54,778 bases of DNA from Thalassobacter stenotrophicus (GCF_001458315.1 NZ_CYRX01000006.1:1-54778); one strand, 5' to 3'. Positions 15,832 to 24,367 are shown, counted from the stretch's first letter. Made by a program: numbers and translations. The notes: a model not told the origin generated them from the sequence alone.

Positions 15832-16886
15832 GAGACCTCCGTGCCTTCGATGACCGTGCGCAGCAAATCTGCACGCGTAATAATGCCGACATCTGCCCCA
15901 GCTGCGTTCACCACGATTGGGCTGTCGTCATCAATCGCAAGGGTGATCAAGTTGCTGAGCGTTTCGTGTCCATCGACGCGAGGGGCATCAACCGTGATAG
16001 GGCCGTTGTGGGCCATGTAGGCCGCAATAGGCTGCATCACCGCATGGGCATGTACGACCTTTAGCCGCGAAATGCCCGCCACGAAGTCGGCCACGTAATC
16101 ATCGGCGGGGTTCATCACGATATCTTCGGCGGTCCCGATCTGGACAACTTTGCCGTCCCGCATGATTGCGATCCGATCGCCGATGCGCACGGCCTCATCA
16201 AGGTCATGGGTGATAAAGATGGTTGTCTTTTTGAGGATCTTGGACAGCCGAATGAATTCGTCCTGCAACTGCCGCCGGATCAAAGGATCAAGCGCTGAGA
16301 AAGGTTCATCCATTAGGAGGACATCGGGGTTCGCCGCCAAGGCGCGCGCCAAACCGACCCGCTGCTGCATCCCGCCCGAAAGTTCATGCGCGAACTTGGA
16401 GCCCCAGGCCCCGAGCTCAACAATATCAAGGATAGCTGCGGCTTGCCGCATCCTCTCATTCTTGGCAACTTGGCGGATTTCGAGGGGCATGGCCACGTTG
16501 TCCAAAACGGAGCGGTGCGGCATCAGAGCAAAGTTCTGAAACACCATACCAATCTTGCGGTTGCGAAAGGCCTGAAGCTCTTTGGGAGCGAGGGCCATTA
16601 CATCGGTGCCCTCAATCTCAATCTTGCCAGCGGTGGGTTCCAACAAGCGGTTGAAATGGCGCACGAGGGTCGACTTGCCGCTGCCCGATAGGCCCATGAT
16701 GCAGAAAATCTCACCACGGTTCACGGATAGGCTGACGTCAGCGACGCCGACAACCGCGTTGAACTCCGCAAGAACCTCGGCCTTGCTCAGGCCACGATCC
16801 TGGATCGCCTTTAGCGCCAGTTCGGGCCTGCCGCCGAAAATCTTCCAGACGTTTGAAATCTCAATGACGCGGTCGTCACTTTTCAT
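15828..16886 (-). CDS. ABC transporter ATP-binding protein, ProV/OpuAA type with C-terminal CBS region
   Basis: A 352-residue ATPase with Walker A GLSGSGKST (about 66-74), signature LSGGMQQRVG, Walker B VLLMDEPFSALDP and a C-terminal region (about 260-345, ending VGIITRADLLRTV) that fits the CBS domains used by OpuA-type ATPases to sense ionic strength. The ATG at 16886 is preferred; a GTG at 16919 lies inside an intergenic hairpin. It energises import with the 513-residue permease and the OpuAC-type binding protein in the same operon. Confidence 0.9.
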   Translation of the reverse strand: MKSDDRVIEISNVWKIFGGRPELALKAIQDRGLSKAEVLAEFNAVVGVADVSLSVNRGEIFCIMGLSGSGKSTLVRHFNRLLEPTAGKIEIEGTDVMALAPKELQAFRNRKIGMVFQNFALMPHRSVLDNVAMPLEIRQVAKNERMRQAAAILDIVELGAWGSKFAHELSGGMQQRVGLARALAANPDVLLMDEPFSALDPLIRRQLQDEFIRLSKILKKTTIFITHDLDEAVRIGDRIAIMRDGKVVQIGTAEDIVMNPADDYVADFVAGISRLKVVHAHAVMQPIAAYMAHNGPITVDAPRVDGHETLSNLITLAIDDDSPIVVNAAGADVGIITRADLLRTVIEGTEVS

Positions 16887-16911
16887 ATTGGCCCCACCCA
16901 CCGTCAGGAAT

Positions 16912-16939
16912 GTCGGCACAGGTTGCTGCCCGTGCCGAC
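16912..16939 (-). terminator. Intra-operon hairpin after the binding-protein gene
   Basis: GTCGGCAC (16912-16919) and GTGCCGAC (16932-16939) form a perfect 8-base stem between the OpuAC-type gene and the ATPase gene. There is no T-run, so partial attenuation or 3'-end protection of the binding-protein mRNA is more likely than full termination. Confidence 0.5.
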
Positions 16940-16961
16940 GTTTGTGTTGCGCGACGCGGCT

Positions 16962-17921
16962 CTAAAGGCCCAGCATCGCATCCACGCGGTCCGAATTTGC
17001 CGCAACCCATTCCGCCGCCACATCCGCAGGTTCACGACCATTGGCGCTGATCTCAAAGGCGAGACTGCTCACGTCATCTGCGGTCAGTTCAAAGTTGGCA
17101 AAGAACTCCGCAATCGCGGGCGAGCGGCCCTCAAGCGAATTCGACCAAGCAATTTGCACCTGCTTGAGGTCATCCTTGCTTGCGACCATGGATTTTTCGT
17201 ACCAATCCGCGTCGTCAGAGGGTTGGAACATCACGTACTTTTCAGGGTCATAGGCAGGTTCCGTCAGCATTGTGACGTCGAACATGTACCACACGGCGTG
17301 TGGCTCATAGCAGTAGAACGCGTAGCCTTCGCCCTTGGCGATACTGTCCTTGATGCGGGCAGTTTTGACGGCTTCTTCAGCGCGGATCGGCTCCAGAAAA
17401 TCAAGAAGGCCGTAGTCACGCACCTTGACCTCATTCACGTTGGCAGAGGCCCAACCGGGCGCGCCGATCCACATTTCACCAAGGCCATCGCCGTCACTGT
17501 CCATCAAGGCCGCCACATCCGGACGCCCCAGATCAGCGATGTCCGTGATGCTATTAGCTGCGGCGAAATCCTTGGACACGCAGAAGCCTTGGTTGCCCTG
17601 ATACGGGTTCGACGAAAGCGTCACTGTTCCGGCCTCATCCACGTATTGCTTGGTAAAACTTTCTTGGTTGGGCAGCCACACATCTGGGTGCACGTCGATG
17701 TCACCCTCCCCCTGATCCATCGCCTGAAAAATCGTGGCGTTGTTGCCGGGGACATAGTCGACCGTCCCGCCGATGCGGGTCGTGACGACTTCGCCCAGAA
17801 CGTAGGCAATCGCTTGGGCGCCAGTCCAGGATGGAACGCCAATGTTCACGTTTTCCGCAAAGGCGGGCACACCAATCACGCTTACCAGCGCGGCGGCCAT
17901 CAAGTTACGTTTCATAGTCAT
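16962..17921 (-). CDS. Substrate-binding protein, OpuAC/ProX family
   Basis: A 319-residue periplasmic protein. The start at 17921 is preceded by AAGGAG at 9 bases and gives a clean signal peptide (MTMKRNLMAAALVSVIGVPAFA). The mature part, NIGVPSWTGAQAIAYVLGEV, then VDYVPGNNATIFQAMDQGEGDIDVHPDVWLP, is the OpuAC fold of glycine betaine, proline betaine, TMAO and related quaternary-amine binders; Trp residues for an aromatic cage are present (PSW, DVW, HAVWY). It follows a CuyA-like lyase by 34 bases, so the ligand could also be a zwitterionic sulfonate. Ligand not determined. Confidence 0.9.
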   Translation of the reverse strand: MTMKRNLMAAALVSVIGVPAFAENVNIGVPSWTGAQAIAYVLGEVVTTRIGGTVDYVPGNNATIFQAMDQGEGDIDVHPDVWLPNQESFTKQYVDEAGTVTLSSNPYQGNQGFCVSKDFAAANSITDIADLGRPDVAALMDSDGDGLGEMWIGAPGWASANVNEVKVRDYGLLDFLEPIRAEEAVKTARIKDSIAKGEGYAFYCYEPHAVWYMFDVTMLTEPAYDPEKYVMFQPSDDADWYEKSMVASKDDLKQVQIAWSNSLEGRSPAIAEFFANFELTADDVSSLAFEISANGREPADVAAEWVAANSDRVDAMLGL

Positions 17922-17955
17922 TTTGTGGATCTCCTTGTTGGTCAATTTTTGATTT

Positions 17956-19053
17956 TTAGGTAGTCGTGTAGCCGGGCAGATCGAAGGTTTCAGGATAGCC
18001 GAACAACGCCGCGCTGCCGCCGGTGTGGAGAAAAACAACATTGTCCATCCCCGCAAAGTGGCCGTTTCGGACCAGATCGATCAGCCCATCGAGGCCCTTG
18101 CCGGAGTATACTGGATCGAACAGCAGGCCCTCGGTTTCGGCGAGCAGTTTGATCGCCGCGACCATTCCGTCTGTGGGTAGGCCATAACCCGCACCGACGT
18201 AGTTACAGTTGGCTCGGACGTCGGAGCGTGCAATTTGTGCCGACGCGCCAAGATGCGCCGCGGTCCGCTGCGCGAGGTCATAGACCATGCTCTCTTGTTT
18301 CTCTTGCGGGGCGCGCACCCCGATGCCGAGCAAATGGATATCGCTTTGCAACGCAGCCAAGCCCGCGACGAGGCCCGCCTGAGTGCCCGAACTGCCGGTA
18401 GCGTGTACCAGTGCATCAATCTTGAGGCCCATACCGTTGGCCTGTTCGACCAATTCCCGGGCGCAGTTCACGTAGCCCAAGGCGCCAATGGGGTTTGAGC
18501 CGCCCCCCGGGATGACATAGGGGGATTTCCCCTTTGATCGGAGCGTTTCGGCAAGGTCCTCCATCTCGGTCGCCATGTCGGTGCCCCCGCTCCGCTTGGA
18601 GACGGTTGCGCCATGCAGACGGTCCAACAGAACATTGCCGCTCATGATATAACTGGGGTCGTTTGAGCCGGTGCGATCCTCAAGGAGTATATGACAGGCC
18701 ATGCCCAGCTTGGCTGCGGCGGCTGCTGTTTGGCGTGCGTGATTGGACTGTGTTGCGCCTTGGGTGATGATCGTGTCGGCGCCGTGGGCCTGGGCGTCCG
18801 CCATCAGGTATTCCAGCTTGCGGGTTTTGTTGCCGCCAGACGAAAGCCCTGTGCAATCATCCCGTTTGACCCAGAGACGCGGGCCGCCCAGCAGCTCGCT
18901 TAATCGGTCCATCGGTTCGAGCGGTGTCGGCAGGTGGCCCAATTGAACCCGTGGAAACCGAGCCAGTTGGATCGCAAGATCCTTGCACCGGCTGGCCGTT
19001 AGATCCGCGATCTCGGTGTCATCATGGCTCATCATTTGATCAGTTACTGTCAC
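17956..19053 (-). CDS. PLP-dependent L-cysteate sulfo-lyase / D-cysteine desulfhydrase family enzyme (CuyA-like)
   Basis: A 365-residue fold-type II PLP enzyme. [12 protein letters not shown] carries the PLP lysine (Lys76), and [11 protein letters not shown] is the phosphate-binding loop. The segments [31 protein letters not shown] and [12 protein letters not shown] resemble, from memory, the cysteate sulfo-lyase CuyA of Ruegeria pomeroyi more than E. coli D-cysteine desulfhydrase. CuyA converts L-cysteate to pyruvate, ammonia and sulfite. The start GTG at 19053 follows a G-rich Shine-Dalgarno; ATG codons at 19035 and 19032 are alternatives. It is the first gene of an operon with an ABC importer and hydrolase, and is divergent from a LysR gene. 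Confidence 0.8.
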   Translation of the reverse strand: MTVTDQMMSHDDTEIADLTASRCKDLAIQLARFPRVQLGHLPTPLEPMDRLSELLGGPRLWVKRDDCTGLSSGGNKTRKLEYLMADAQAHGADTIITQGATQSNHARQTAAAAAKLGMACHILLEDRTGSNDPSYIMSGNVLLDRLHGATVSKRSGGTDMATEMEDLAETLRSKGKSPYVIPGGGSNPIGALGYVNCARELVEQANGMGLKIDALVHATGSSGTQAGLVAGLAALQSDIHLLGIGVRAPQEKQESMVYDLAQRTAAHLGASAQIARSDVRANCNYVGAGYGLPTDGMVAAIKLLAETEGLLFDPVYSGKGLDGLIDLVRNGHFAGMDNVVFLHTGGSAALFGYPETFDLPGYTTT

Positions 19054-19084
19054 ATCGCCCCCCAATTTTGTGCTTGGTGAAAGC

Positions 19085-19105
19085 TTCTGATGGGCCAAAT
19101 CAGAA
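19085..19105. promoter_or_regulatory. Inverted repeat between the lyase and LysR genes, candidate LysR site
   Basis: TTCTGAT (19085-19091) and ATCAGAA (19099-19105) are perfect 7-base arms with a 7-base centre, containing the T-N11-A pattern usual for LysR regulators. It lies in the divergent promoter region, about 30 bases upstream of the lyase start. Confidence 0.55.
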
Positions 19106-19164
19106 AAACAGTGCTTTTTTCTATGGCCGCTCATAGCTTTGGTATGAGTAAAGGGGTGAGGCTT

Positions 19165-20055
19165 ATGCACTTACAGTCGCTTGATGATGTTCTTGTTCTC
19201 CTCGAAGAGGGCAATCTTTCGCGGGCAGCCGCGCGCCGAAACATCACGCAGCCAGCGTTTTCGCGGCGCATTCGGGGGTTTGAAGACTGGCTTGGGGTAG
19301 AGGTGCTGGATCGGCACACCAATCGCGTGGACATCAGTCAGGCGCTGATTTCGAATGAGGGAGAGATACGCGCCCTCATTGCACGTCTGCGCGAGTTGCG
19401 CACAAAGATTGGGCGTTATGATGCAACCCGCACCACATTGGCAATTGCCGCACAGCATGCCGCCACCTGCTCAAGCTTTCCGGATATGGCGCTTAGGGCG
19501 CGCGCGGCCCTTCCGGGGGTTCAGTTTCGCCTCCGCGCCGGGAACCTGAACGACTGCGTGACGATGTTTCTTCGCGGCGACACCAGCATGTTGCTTTGCT
19601 ATGAGGCAGAAAGTGTGGGCCCCCTACAATTCGGGCCGGACATTCTGCGTGGCGTTTGGGGGAACGACTATCTTATTCCGGTAGTAGGAGGCGCCCTTAG
19701 GTACCGCGTAAGGGACAAGGGGCGTGTGGATCCTGACACCCCCACAATCGTGTACCCTGAAGACAGCTATTTCGGGAAAGTTCTGCATAACAGTCGCCGG
19801 CCATTTGGGGTGCCGGGTTCGGACGGGAGTTCCTGCACCGTGACTGCATTTTCCAGCGGTGTGCGCGAGCTCATTCTAGCGGGACTGGGGATTGGGTGGC
19901 TGCCCTTCAGCATGGTCCACCAAGAGGTGCAAAGTGGCGCACTGATTTCGCTGGCAAACGCTTATGGTAAGGAGCCGCTGCAAGTCGCGGTATATGCCGA
20001 TGCAAGAATGCCAACCGCCCAATCCCTAATGGAGCTTTGGACTCAAAGCAGCTGA
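19165..20055 (+). CDS. LysR family transcriptional regulator
   Basis: A 296-residue LysR protein with the N-terminal winged helix ([42 protein letters not shown], residues 3-45) and a periplasmic-binding-like effector domain. The ATG at 19165 has GAGG just upstream and gives the standard N-terminus; earlier ATGs at 19090 and 19144 would add a non-conserved leader across the operator. It is divergent from the lyase-ABC operon and is its likely regulator, with the substrate or a product as co-inducer. Confidence 0.88.
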   Translation: MHLQSLDDVLVLLEEGNLSRAAARRNITQPAFSRRIRGFEDWLGVEVLDRHTNRVDISQALISNEGEIRALIARLRELRTKIGRYDATRTTLAIAAQHAATCSSFPDMALRARAALPGVQFRLRAGNLNDCVTMFLRGDTSMLLCYEAESVGPLQFGPDILRGVWGNDYLIPVVGGALRYRVRDKGRVDPDTPTIVYPEDSYFGKVLHNSRRPFGVPGSDGSSCTVTAFSSGVRELILAGLGIGWLPFSMVHQEVQSGALISLANAYGKEPLQVAVYADARMPTAQSLMELWTQSS

Positions 20056-20088
20056 GCTGATGCGACGGTTCTTAAGTCAGATAATCCG

Positions 20089-20682
20089 CTATGCTGGATC
20101 TGTCTTGGTGGAGGTAAAGATCAGCCGTGGAGACAACCGCAGCAAGCGGTAACCAAGAAGAAGAAGAGCGAAGAAAACAATCTGACCAACTATGGCACCA
20201 AGCGCCAAGGACGCAAAGTGTTCCAACGAGTTCCCATTCATGAGACTTGAGATGGAAGCACAGAAAGCGCCGGCAACAAACCCACTGATCATTATGTGGC
20301 GCCAGTTAAATCCGCTCACAGCGCTTGAGACCCGTAGCCCTAGCTTACGTGCAGCAATGAAAACGAGAGGAAGAGCTACGAGAGAGAGCAGGGGATTATG
20401 CGCCGAAATCGATCCAAAACCGATAGAATCACTAAGCCAGGACTGCATCCATATTGCAGGCAGTAGCAGGAGGGGGATCGACTTTAAGCCATAAAGCCAC
20501 ACAACGAGCACACTGAGACCATGTGGTAAGAAAATAGGGGAAGCCACGTCAGTATTCGGCAGCAGTTCCCCCACAAGGACCGGTGTGATACTTAAATCAA
20601 GCGCGTGTAAGGTAAAATACACCGTAGAGAAGATCAAAGACTCGATTAAGAACGTAATTCTTAATACATTACTGGTACACAT
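20089..20682 (-). CDS. Polytopic membrane protein resembling a stand-alone MASE1-like sensor domain
   Basis: About 197 residues with some five or six membrane helices. The motif IFLPHGLSVLVVWLYGLKSIPLLLLPAIWMQSWL (about 50-85) recalls the membrane-integral MASE1 region of bacterial sensors, but no kinase, GGDEF or other output domain follows. The start is uncertain: ATG at 20682 is used, GTG at 20718 is possible, and neither has a strong Shine-Dalgarno. Base composition is more AT-rich than the operons to its left, suggesting a separate origin. It is convergent with the LysR gene. No function assigned. Confidence 0.6.
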   Translation of the reverse strand: MCTSNVLRITFLIESLIFSTVYFTLHALDLSITPVLVGELLPNTDVASPIFLPHGLSVLVVWLYGLKSIPLLLLPAIWMQSWLSDSIGFGSISAHNPLLSLVALPLVFIAARKLGLRVSSAVSGFNWRHIMISGFVAGAFCASISSLMNGNSLEHFASLALGAIVGQIVFFALLLLGYRLLRLSPRLIFTSTKTDPA

Positions 20683-20841
20683 GGTCGTTTTTCTTACCAA
20701 AACCGCCCTTTGCACCACCCCTGATACGAAGTCTCATCTTGAACTTTAAGATATAGACTTTCGGTGAGAAACGGCATATTATCAAAAGATATAACTTGAA
20801 ATCCTTTGCTCCAGGGAGCAAAACGACGATAACTAGGATGG

Positions 20842-20857
20842 CTTTGTAATAACAAAG
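20842..20857. promoter_or_regulatory. Small palindrome upstream of the winged-helix gene
   Basis: CTTTGT (20842-20847), AATA, ACAAAG (20852-20857) form a perfect 6-base inverted repeat about 45 bases upstream of the small regulator gene, within an AT-rich divergent region. It is a possible autoregulatory operator. Confidence 0.3.
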
Positions 20858-20901
20858 TCTTAAAAATATCGGCAAGATGACGCTAGATCATACGGGTACA
20901 C

Positions 20902-21192
20902 ATGCCAACGGCTGCAAAATTAAGAGCTCTGCTCAAAGCGATGGAAGAAGACCTTGGGTTCACTGATTGGCCTGAGCATAGCAAAGATATTTATTATGCT
21001 TTGCAACTGCTCTCTGAAGACGGTCAGCACGCTTCCCTCGCTGAGCTAAAGAAGCACAAACTCACGGCTGAGATTGCGTATCCAACCCTATTTCGCGGGC
21101 TTCAGAAGCTCATTGAAGAGGGCAAGATACGGCGCGTAGGAACGGCACGTTCCGGCCTTTACGAAGTGGTTGGTGACAGTTCCAGCGAATGA
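20902..21192 (+). CDS. Small winged-helix-like protein, putative DNA-binding regulator
   Basis: A 96-residue protein. Residues 25-90 (SKDIYYALQLLSEDGQHASLAELKKHKLTAEIAYPTLFRGLQKLIEEGKIRRVGTARSGLYEV) have the helix-helix-helix-wing order of MarR/PadR-type winged helices, with TLFRGLQKLIEEGKI as recognition helix and GTARSGLYEV as wing. It is divergent from the membrane protein at 20089, which could be its target or partner. It is AT-richer than the surrounding operons. No family is recognised with confidence. Confidence 0.65.
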   Translation: MPTAAKLRALLKAMEEDLGFTDWPEHSKDIYYALQLLSEDGQHASLAELKKHKLTAEIAYPTLFRGLQKLIEEGKIRRVGTARSGLYEVVGDSSSE

Positions 21193-21822
21193 GTGGGATG
21201 CGCACGCTTACTGAATACTACACTTTTGGGATACAGGGCTTGTTGGTTGCCTATTTCTCTGGATCCGGTGCAACTTGAAGTTGGCTTGAATAGTAGGCGC
21301 ATTTAACTGCCAAGTTTGCGTCTTCACATAGACAAGAAGCCTAGGTGGCCATTAGGGACTGTCACCCAATCGCCGTCCCTATCTTACACAGTTAGACAAT
21401 TCATAATCTACAGCTGAGCGTCGGGTGTATATTCGGAGCTACGAACAATACCGCATCAGTACCATCTGCATCTCTTAGCTCCTCACGGTCGTCGGCTGGA
21501 CATTAGTCAAGGCAACCGCCTCCCCGACAATGCCTGGTACAGCCATCAAACAGGCAAGTAAGTGCATGTTTCTCGCGCGGATGATTAGATCACCCGCGAC
21601 CTCCCCCGGCTCCTCTGTAGACCTCTTTCCAGAGTTTCTGTCCTCCAGACGCTTCGCACTTTGTGCTTAATGGCTGATGCTTCGGACTTATGAGAAATTA
21701 GGTTTTCGAGCTGCCAGTCGACTTAGAATAGACTGAATGATTAGCATGTGTCGATCGGGAAGTTTTCGCACATAAGCTGGGGTTCGATTTAACATCTCAG
21801 TTCTGGTTGCTTGAACGCAAAG

Positions 21823-21840
21823 AGCGCCCCTTGGGGCGCT
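21823..21840 (-). terminator. Hairpin downstream of the tRNA fragment
   Basis: AGCGCCCC/GGGGCGCT form a perfect stem around TT (AA on the minus strand), 26 bases past the CCA end of the tRNA fragment. It is followed on the minus strand by CTTTGCGTT. It looks like the native terminator of the original tRNA gene left behind with its 3' half. Confidence 0.55.
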
Positions 21841-21865
21841 AATATACTATAACAATTCATATTTT

Positions 21866-21912
21866 TGGTTGCGGGAGTAGGATTTGAACCTACGACCTTC
21901 AGGTTATGAGCC
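21866..21912 (-). pseudogene. 3' half of an initiator tRNA-Met (CAU) gene, attachment-site remnant
   Basis: On the minus strand the sequence runs from the anticodon loop CTCATAA (anticodon CAT, 21906-21908) through the stem CCTGA, the variable loop AAGGTCG, a complete T-arm (TAGGTTCAAATCCTA) and acceptor CTCCCGCAACCA. The bases that should form the 5' anticodon strand (ATGGG here, TCAGG expected), D-arm and acceptor are absent, so no tRNA is made. A break in the anticodon arm with the 3' end kept is the usual mark left by a tRNA-targeting integrase. The element side is to the right. Confidence 0.75.
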
Positions 21913-22112
21913 CATTATTCAATGATTCCAATAAGTTATTAACTTCAAAGGCATAGGCGGCAAGCCTTTGAATTCACAAATTTTCACCCCTGAAACTCGC
22001 TGACATTGGCCCACGTCCACCCTGCCTCACACTAACAAAATGACGTACGTTCGTTGACATGGCGTTGACATAGATGATCGTTCGAAAAGCGGAGAGATAA
22101 TCATTTTCGGCC

Positions 22113-22160
22113 CAAAGCGGACCTTGGTGGTTCGCACAGCGAACGGCGGCAAAGAGCCCA
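22113..22160. repeat. Interspersed non-coding repeat, copy A
   Basis: Contains AGCGGACCTTGGTGGTTCGC, then ACAGCGAACG and AGAGCCCA. The same blocks in the same order occur at 29453-29501 with roughly four fifths of positions identical, including the palindrome-like GTTCGC...GCGAAC core. Neither copy lies in a gene. Confidence 0.6.
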
Positions 22161-22376
22161 AAATGCGTAATGCTGCATCTTGTACGGATGGCTGCGAAGC
22201 GCGCGATGCTGACATTGGGAAGGGTAAGGTTGACCCATTCCTGCCGTTTGCCAACGTGTCCGGATGCTGCGGCTGCGACCCGCCTTGCTTCCATTCGCCG
22301 CACCAGCAAAGGACCTCGAGCTGGTCAAACGCCCAGATTCTTTGACCAAACCAATAATTTGCACCATAGTGCTTTT

Positions 22377-22880
22377 ATGGCGTCGCTTACTCAAATTGAA
22401 GTTCTTCTCCCGGAATTCCGGGCCTATGCGATTGCCATTTGTGCGTACTCCGATGATGCCGAAGAGCTTGTGCAGGACGCCATCGAGCGGGCACTGAGAA
22501 CCGAGAACCGTCCGACTGTGCTTGATGAGCTGAGACCATGGATGTTTCGGGTGATCCGCAACCTGCATTACGATGATTTGAGAAAAAGACGTGTCCGCCG
22601 GGAATATTTGGCGGCGGAGAAACGTCTATTTAATGAAGCAGGACCATCGGACGTAGCACGGGACATCCTCATTCGCATGGCCTTTGAAAAGCTGCCGCCG
22701 GACATGCGCGAAGTGCTGTGTCTTGTGGACATTATGGGATTGAAATACGCCGAAGCAGCGAATGTGATGAGTGTAGCGAATGGCACGATCATGAGCCGGA
22801 TCAGTCGAGCCAGGAAAGCCCTGTTGGCGCTGGTCGAGGGGACGGATGCTCGCGGTGAGATTGAGAAAAGTAGAAGATGA
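22377..22880 (+). CDS. ECF-type RNA polymerase sigma factor
   Basis: A 167-residue sigma-70 family factor. Region 2 is EFRAYAIAICAYSDDAEELVQDAIERAL...RPWMFRVIRNLHYDDLRKRRV (about 14-72) and region 4 is FEKLPPDMREVLCLVDIMGLKYAEAANVMSVANGTIMSRISRARKALL (about 101-148). The ATG at 22377 gives the standard ECF length; longer in-frame starts upstream add a non-conserved leader. Its last four bases overlap the anti-sigma gene (ATGA). It probably directs transcription of the sulfite dehydrogenase operon, where GGAAT-N17-CGTCTC is seen, in response to sulfite or another sulfur stress. Confidence 0.92.
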   Translation: MASLTQIEVLLPEFRAYAIAICAYSDDAEELVQDAIERALRTENRPTVLDELRPWMFRVIRNLHYDDLRKRRVRREYLAAEKRLFNEAGPSDVARDILIRMAFEKLPPDMREVLCLVDIMGLKYAEAANVMSVANGTIMSRISRARKALLALVEGTDARGEIEKSRR

Positions 22881-23617
22881 ACGAGTTGAACGAGAAAGAC
22901 TGGGAACTGATCAACGCCTATCATGACGGCGAGTTGGGCGATACGGAGTGCCGAGCTCTAGAGTCGCGACTGTTGTCGGATCCGCTGCTTGAGGAAGCCT
23001 TGAGGGATGTTTCGAGCGTCTCGGCAAGCCTCGGCACCCTGCGTCCGGATATACAGCAGATTTCATCTCTGCACCCAGAGGCCCCAGCGAACCAAAATTT
23101 GCGACCTGCGAGGTGGCTTATCAGCGGGGCGGTCGCGGCAGCCTTTGCTTTAGCGGTTGTTGTTGGCCCTCAGTTCTTTGAGGCACCGTCGGCCACTGAT
23201 ATTCACGCGGATTTCGCAGCGCAGTCATTCGCTATCGATGCCGGGGCAGTTCGCTCAGTGGCGGCAGGTCAGAGTTTAAATGCTCCTGATTTGGCCGACG
23301 CAAACTTGACACCAGTCGCGACGCGGCAGTTGCAAGACAGGCAGGTGACCCACTACGCCGGTCAAAATGGGTGCCGCTTGTCCTACTTCCGCGGGACATT
23401 TGATCCGATGAAGCAGAACCCCACGTCTGATCTTCAGGTCGCGGCGTGGACTGCGCCTAACACTGTCTGGCACATGATTGTCGCAACTGGCATGGACCAA
23501 GAAAAGTTTGATGCGATTGCAGCCTATCTAAAACTGACGACCGGATTGCAGGCCAACAAACTGATGATGGCATCTTTAGCCGAAACGACGGCGAATGCAG
23601 CCCGTTGCGTTGGCTAG
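22877..23617 (+). CDS. Membrane-anchored anti-sigma factor
   Basis: A 246-residue protein. The N-terminal ELINAYHDGELGDTECRALESRLLSDPLLEEAL (about 10-42) is the helical anti-sigma domain found in many ECF partners, here without the zinc-binding His-Cys-Cys set. One membrane helix follows (WLISGAVAAAFALAVVVGPQFF, about 75-96) and a periplasmic domain with two cysteines (CRLSY about 172 and RCVG near the end). It is translationally coupled to the sigma gene by ATGA. It presumably holds the sigma factor at the membrane until a periplasmic signal is sensed. Confidence 0.88.
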   Translation: MNELNEKDWELINAYHDGELGDTECRALESRLLSDPLLEEALRDVSSVSASLGTLRPDIQQISSLHPEAPANQNLRPARWLISGAVAAAFALAVVVGPQFFEAPSATDIHADFAAQSFAIDAGAVRSVAAGQSLNAPDLADANLTPVATRQLQDRQVTHYAGQNGCRLSYFRGTFDPMKQNPTSDLQVAAWTAPNTVWHMIVATGMDQEKFDAIAAYLKLTTGLQANKLMMASLAETTANAARCVG

Positions 23618-24367
23618 CTAAAGCAGCACGAACTTCAGACCAGAAATCAAGACTGCCAATGCCAGGATAAAAACCAGTGGTTTGACGGGCAACGACCGTA
23701 CTCCCAGCCCAGTGCCGACAATTGATCCGACGAGTGCAAGCAGTGCCCAAGGCAACAATTGTCCAGGGATGCTGCTCACATTCGTAAGGTTTCCAGCCAA
23801 ACCAGCGAGCGAATTGAAAAAAATGAAGACGGCAGCGATGCCTGCAGTCTGTCTGGCACCCGCCCAACCTGAAATCACAAAGAGCGGGCTGAGCAGGACA
23901 CCACCCCCGATACCCGAGAGGCCGGAGAAAAGCCCGATGGTACCGCCTGCCGAAACACTCCCGATCAATGGCAGTCCTCGCTTGGCATCGTCGTAGAACT
24001 GCGGTGATCGGGTCACGGACCACACCATGTAGACGGCGGAAAGAACTAGCAGCGTGCCGAGTAACGGCCGATATACACTGCTTGGCAACTCTATGCTGCC
24101 GCCGATGAACGCCAACGGCATTGACGCCAAAATGACTGGAATGGCCGATTTCCAATCCACGTAGCCAGCCCGCGAAAACCGCCAAGTTGCGAACCCGGCG
24201 ACCACAACATTGAGTGACAGGGCAATCGGTCGGATGACGTCTGGTGACAGACTGAAAAGCGCCATGATCGCGATGTACCCTGACGCGCCGCCATGACCAA
24301 CAGACGAGTACAGGATCGCCGCCACTCCCAAAACTGCACCAATCAAAATGACGTCAAATGCTTCCAT
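23618..24367 (-). CDS. TauE/SafE family sulfite/organosulfonate exporter
   Basis: A 249-residue membrane protein with about eight helices and the TauE/SafE half-signatures SSVGHGGASGYIAIMALFSL (about 21-40) and GGTIGLFSGLSGIGGGVLLSPL (about 143-164). The family exports sulfite, sulfoacetate or related anions across the inner membrane. Its stop abuts that of the anti-sigma gene with no gap. Neighbours encoding a sulfite dehydrogenase and cytochrome point to delivery of cytoplasmic sulfite to the periplasmic enzyme. Confidence 0.9.
   Translation of the reverse strand: MEAFDVILIGAVLGVAAILYSSVGHGGASGYIAIMALFSLSPDVIRPIALSLNVVVAGFATWRFSRAGYVDWKSAIPVILASMPLAFIGGSIELPSSVYRPLLGTLLVLSAVYMVWSVTRSPQFYDDAKRGLPLIGSVSAGGTIGLFSGLSGIGGGVLLSPLFVISGWAGARQTAGIAAVFIFFNSLAGLAGNLTNVSSIPGQLLPWALLALVGSIVGTGLGVRSLPVKPLVFILALAVLISGLKFVLL

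Larger units (their letters stand above)
21193..22376. other. 1.2-kb stretch without a recognisable gene
   Basis: No protein-coding frame with a family match is seen. The stretch contains a GC hairpin (21823-21840), a 3' half of an initiator-tRNA gene on the minus strand (21866-21912) and, close to the sigma-factor gene, one copy of an interspersed non-coding repeat (22113-22160). The composition and loss of genes suggest a decayed island junction. Confidence 0.6.

Noticed and set aside
16923-17963. Long plus-strand open frame opposite the OpuAC-type binding-protein gene
   Set aside because: It lies antisense to a clearly recognised gene, has no family similarity and follows from the high-GC third positions of the real gene.
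21866-21912. Working initiator tRNA gene
   Set aside because: Only the part from the anticodon loop to CCA is present; the 5' acceptor strand, D-arm and 5' anticodon strand do not match.
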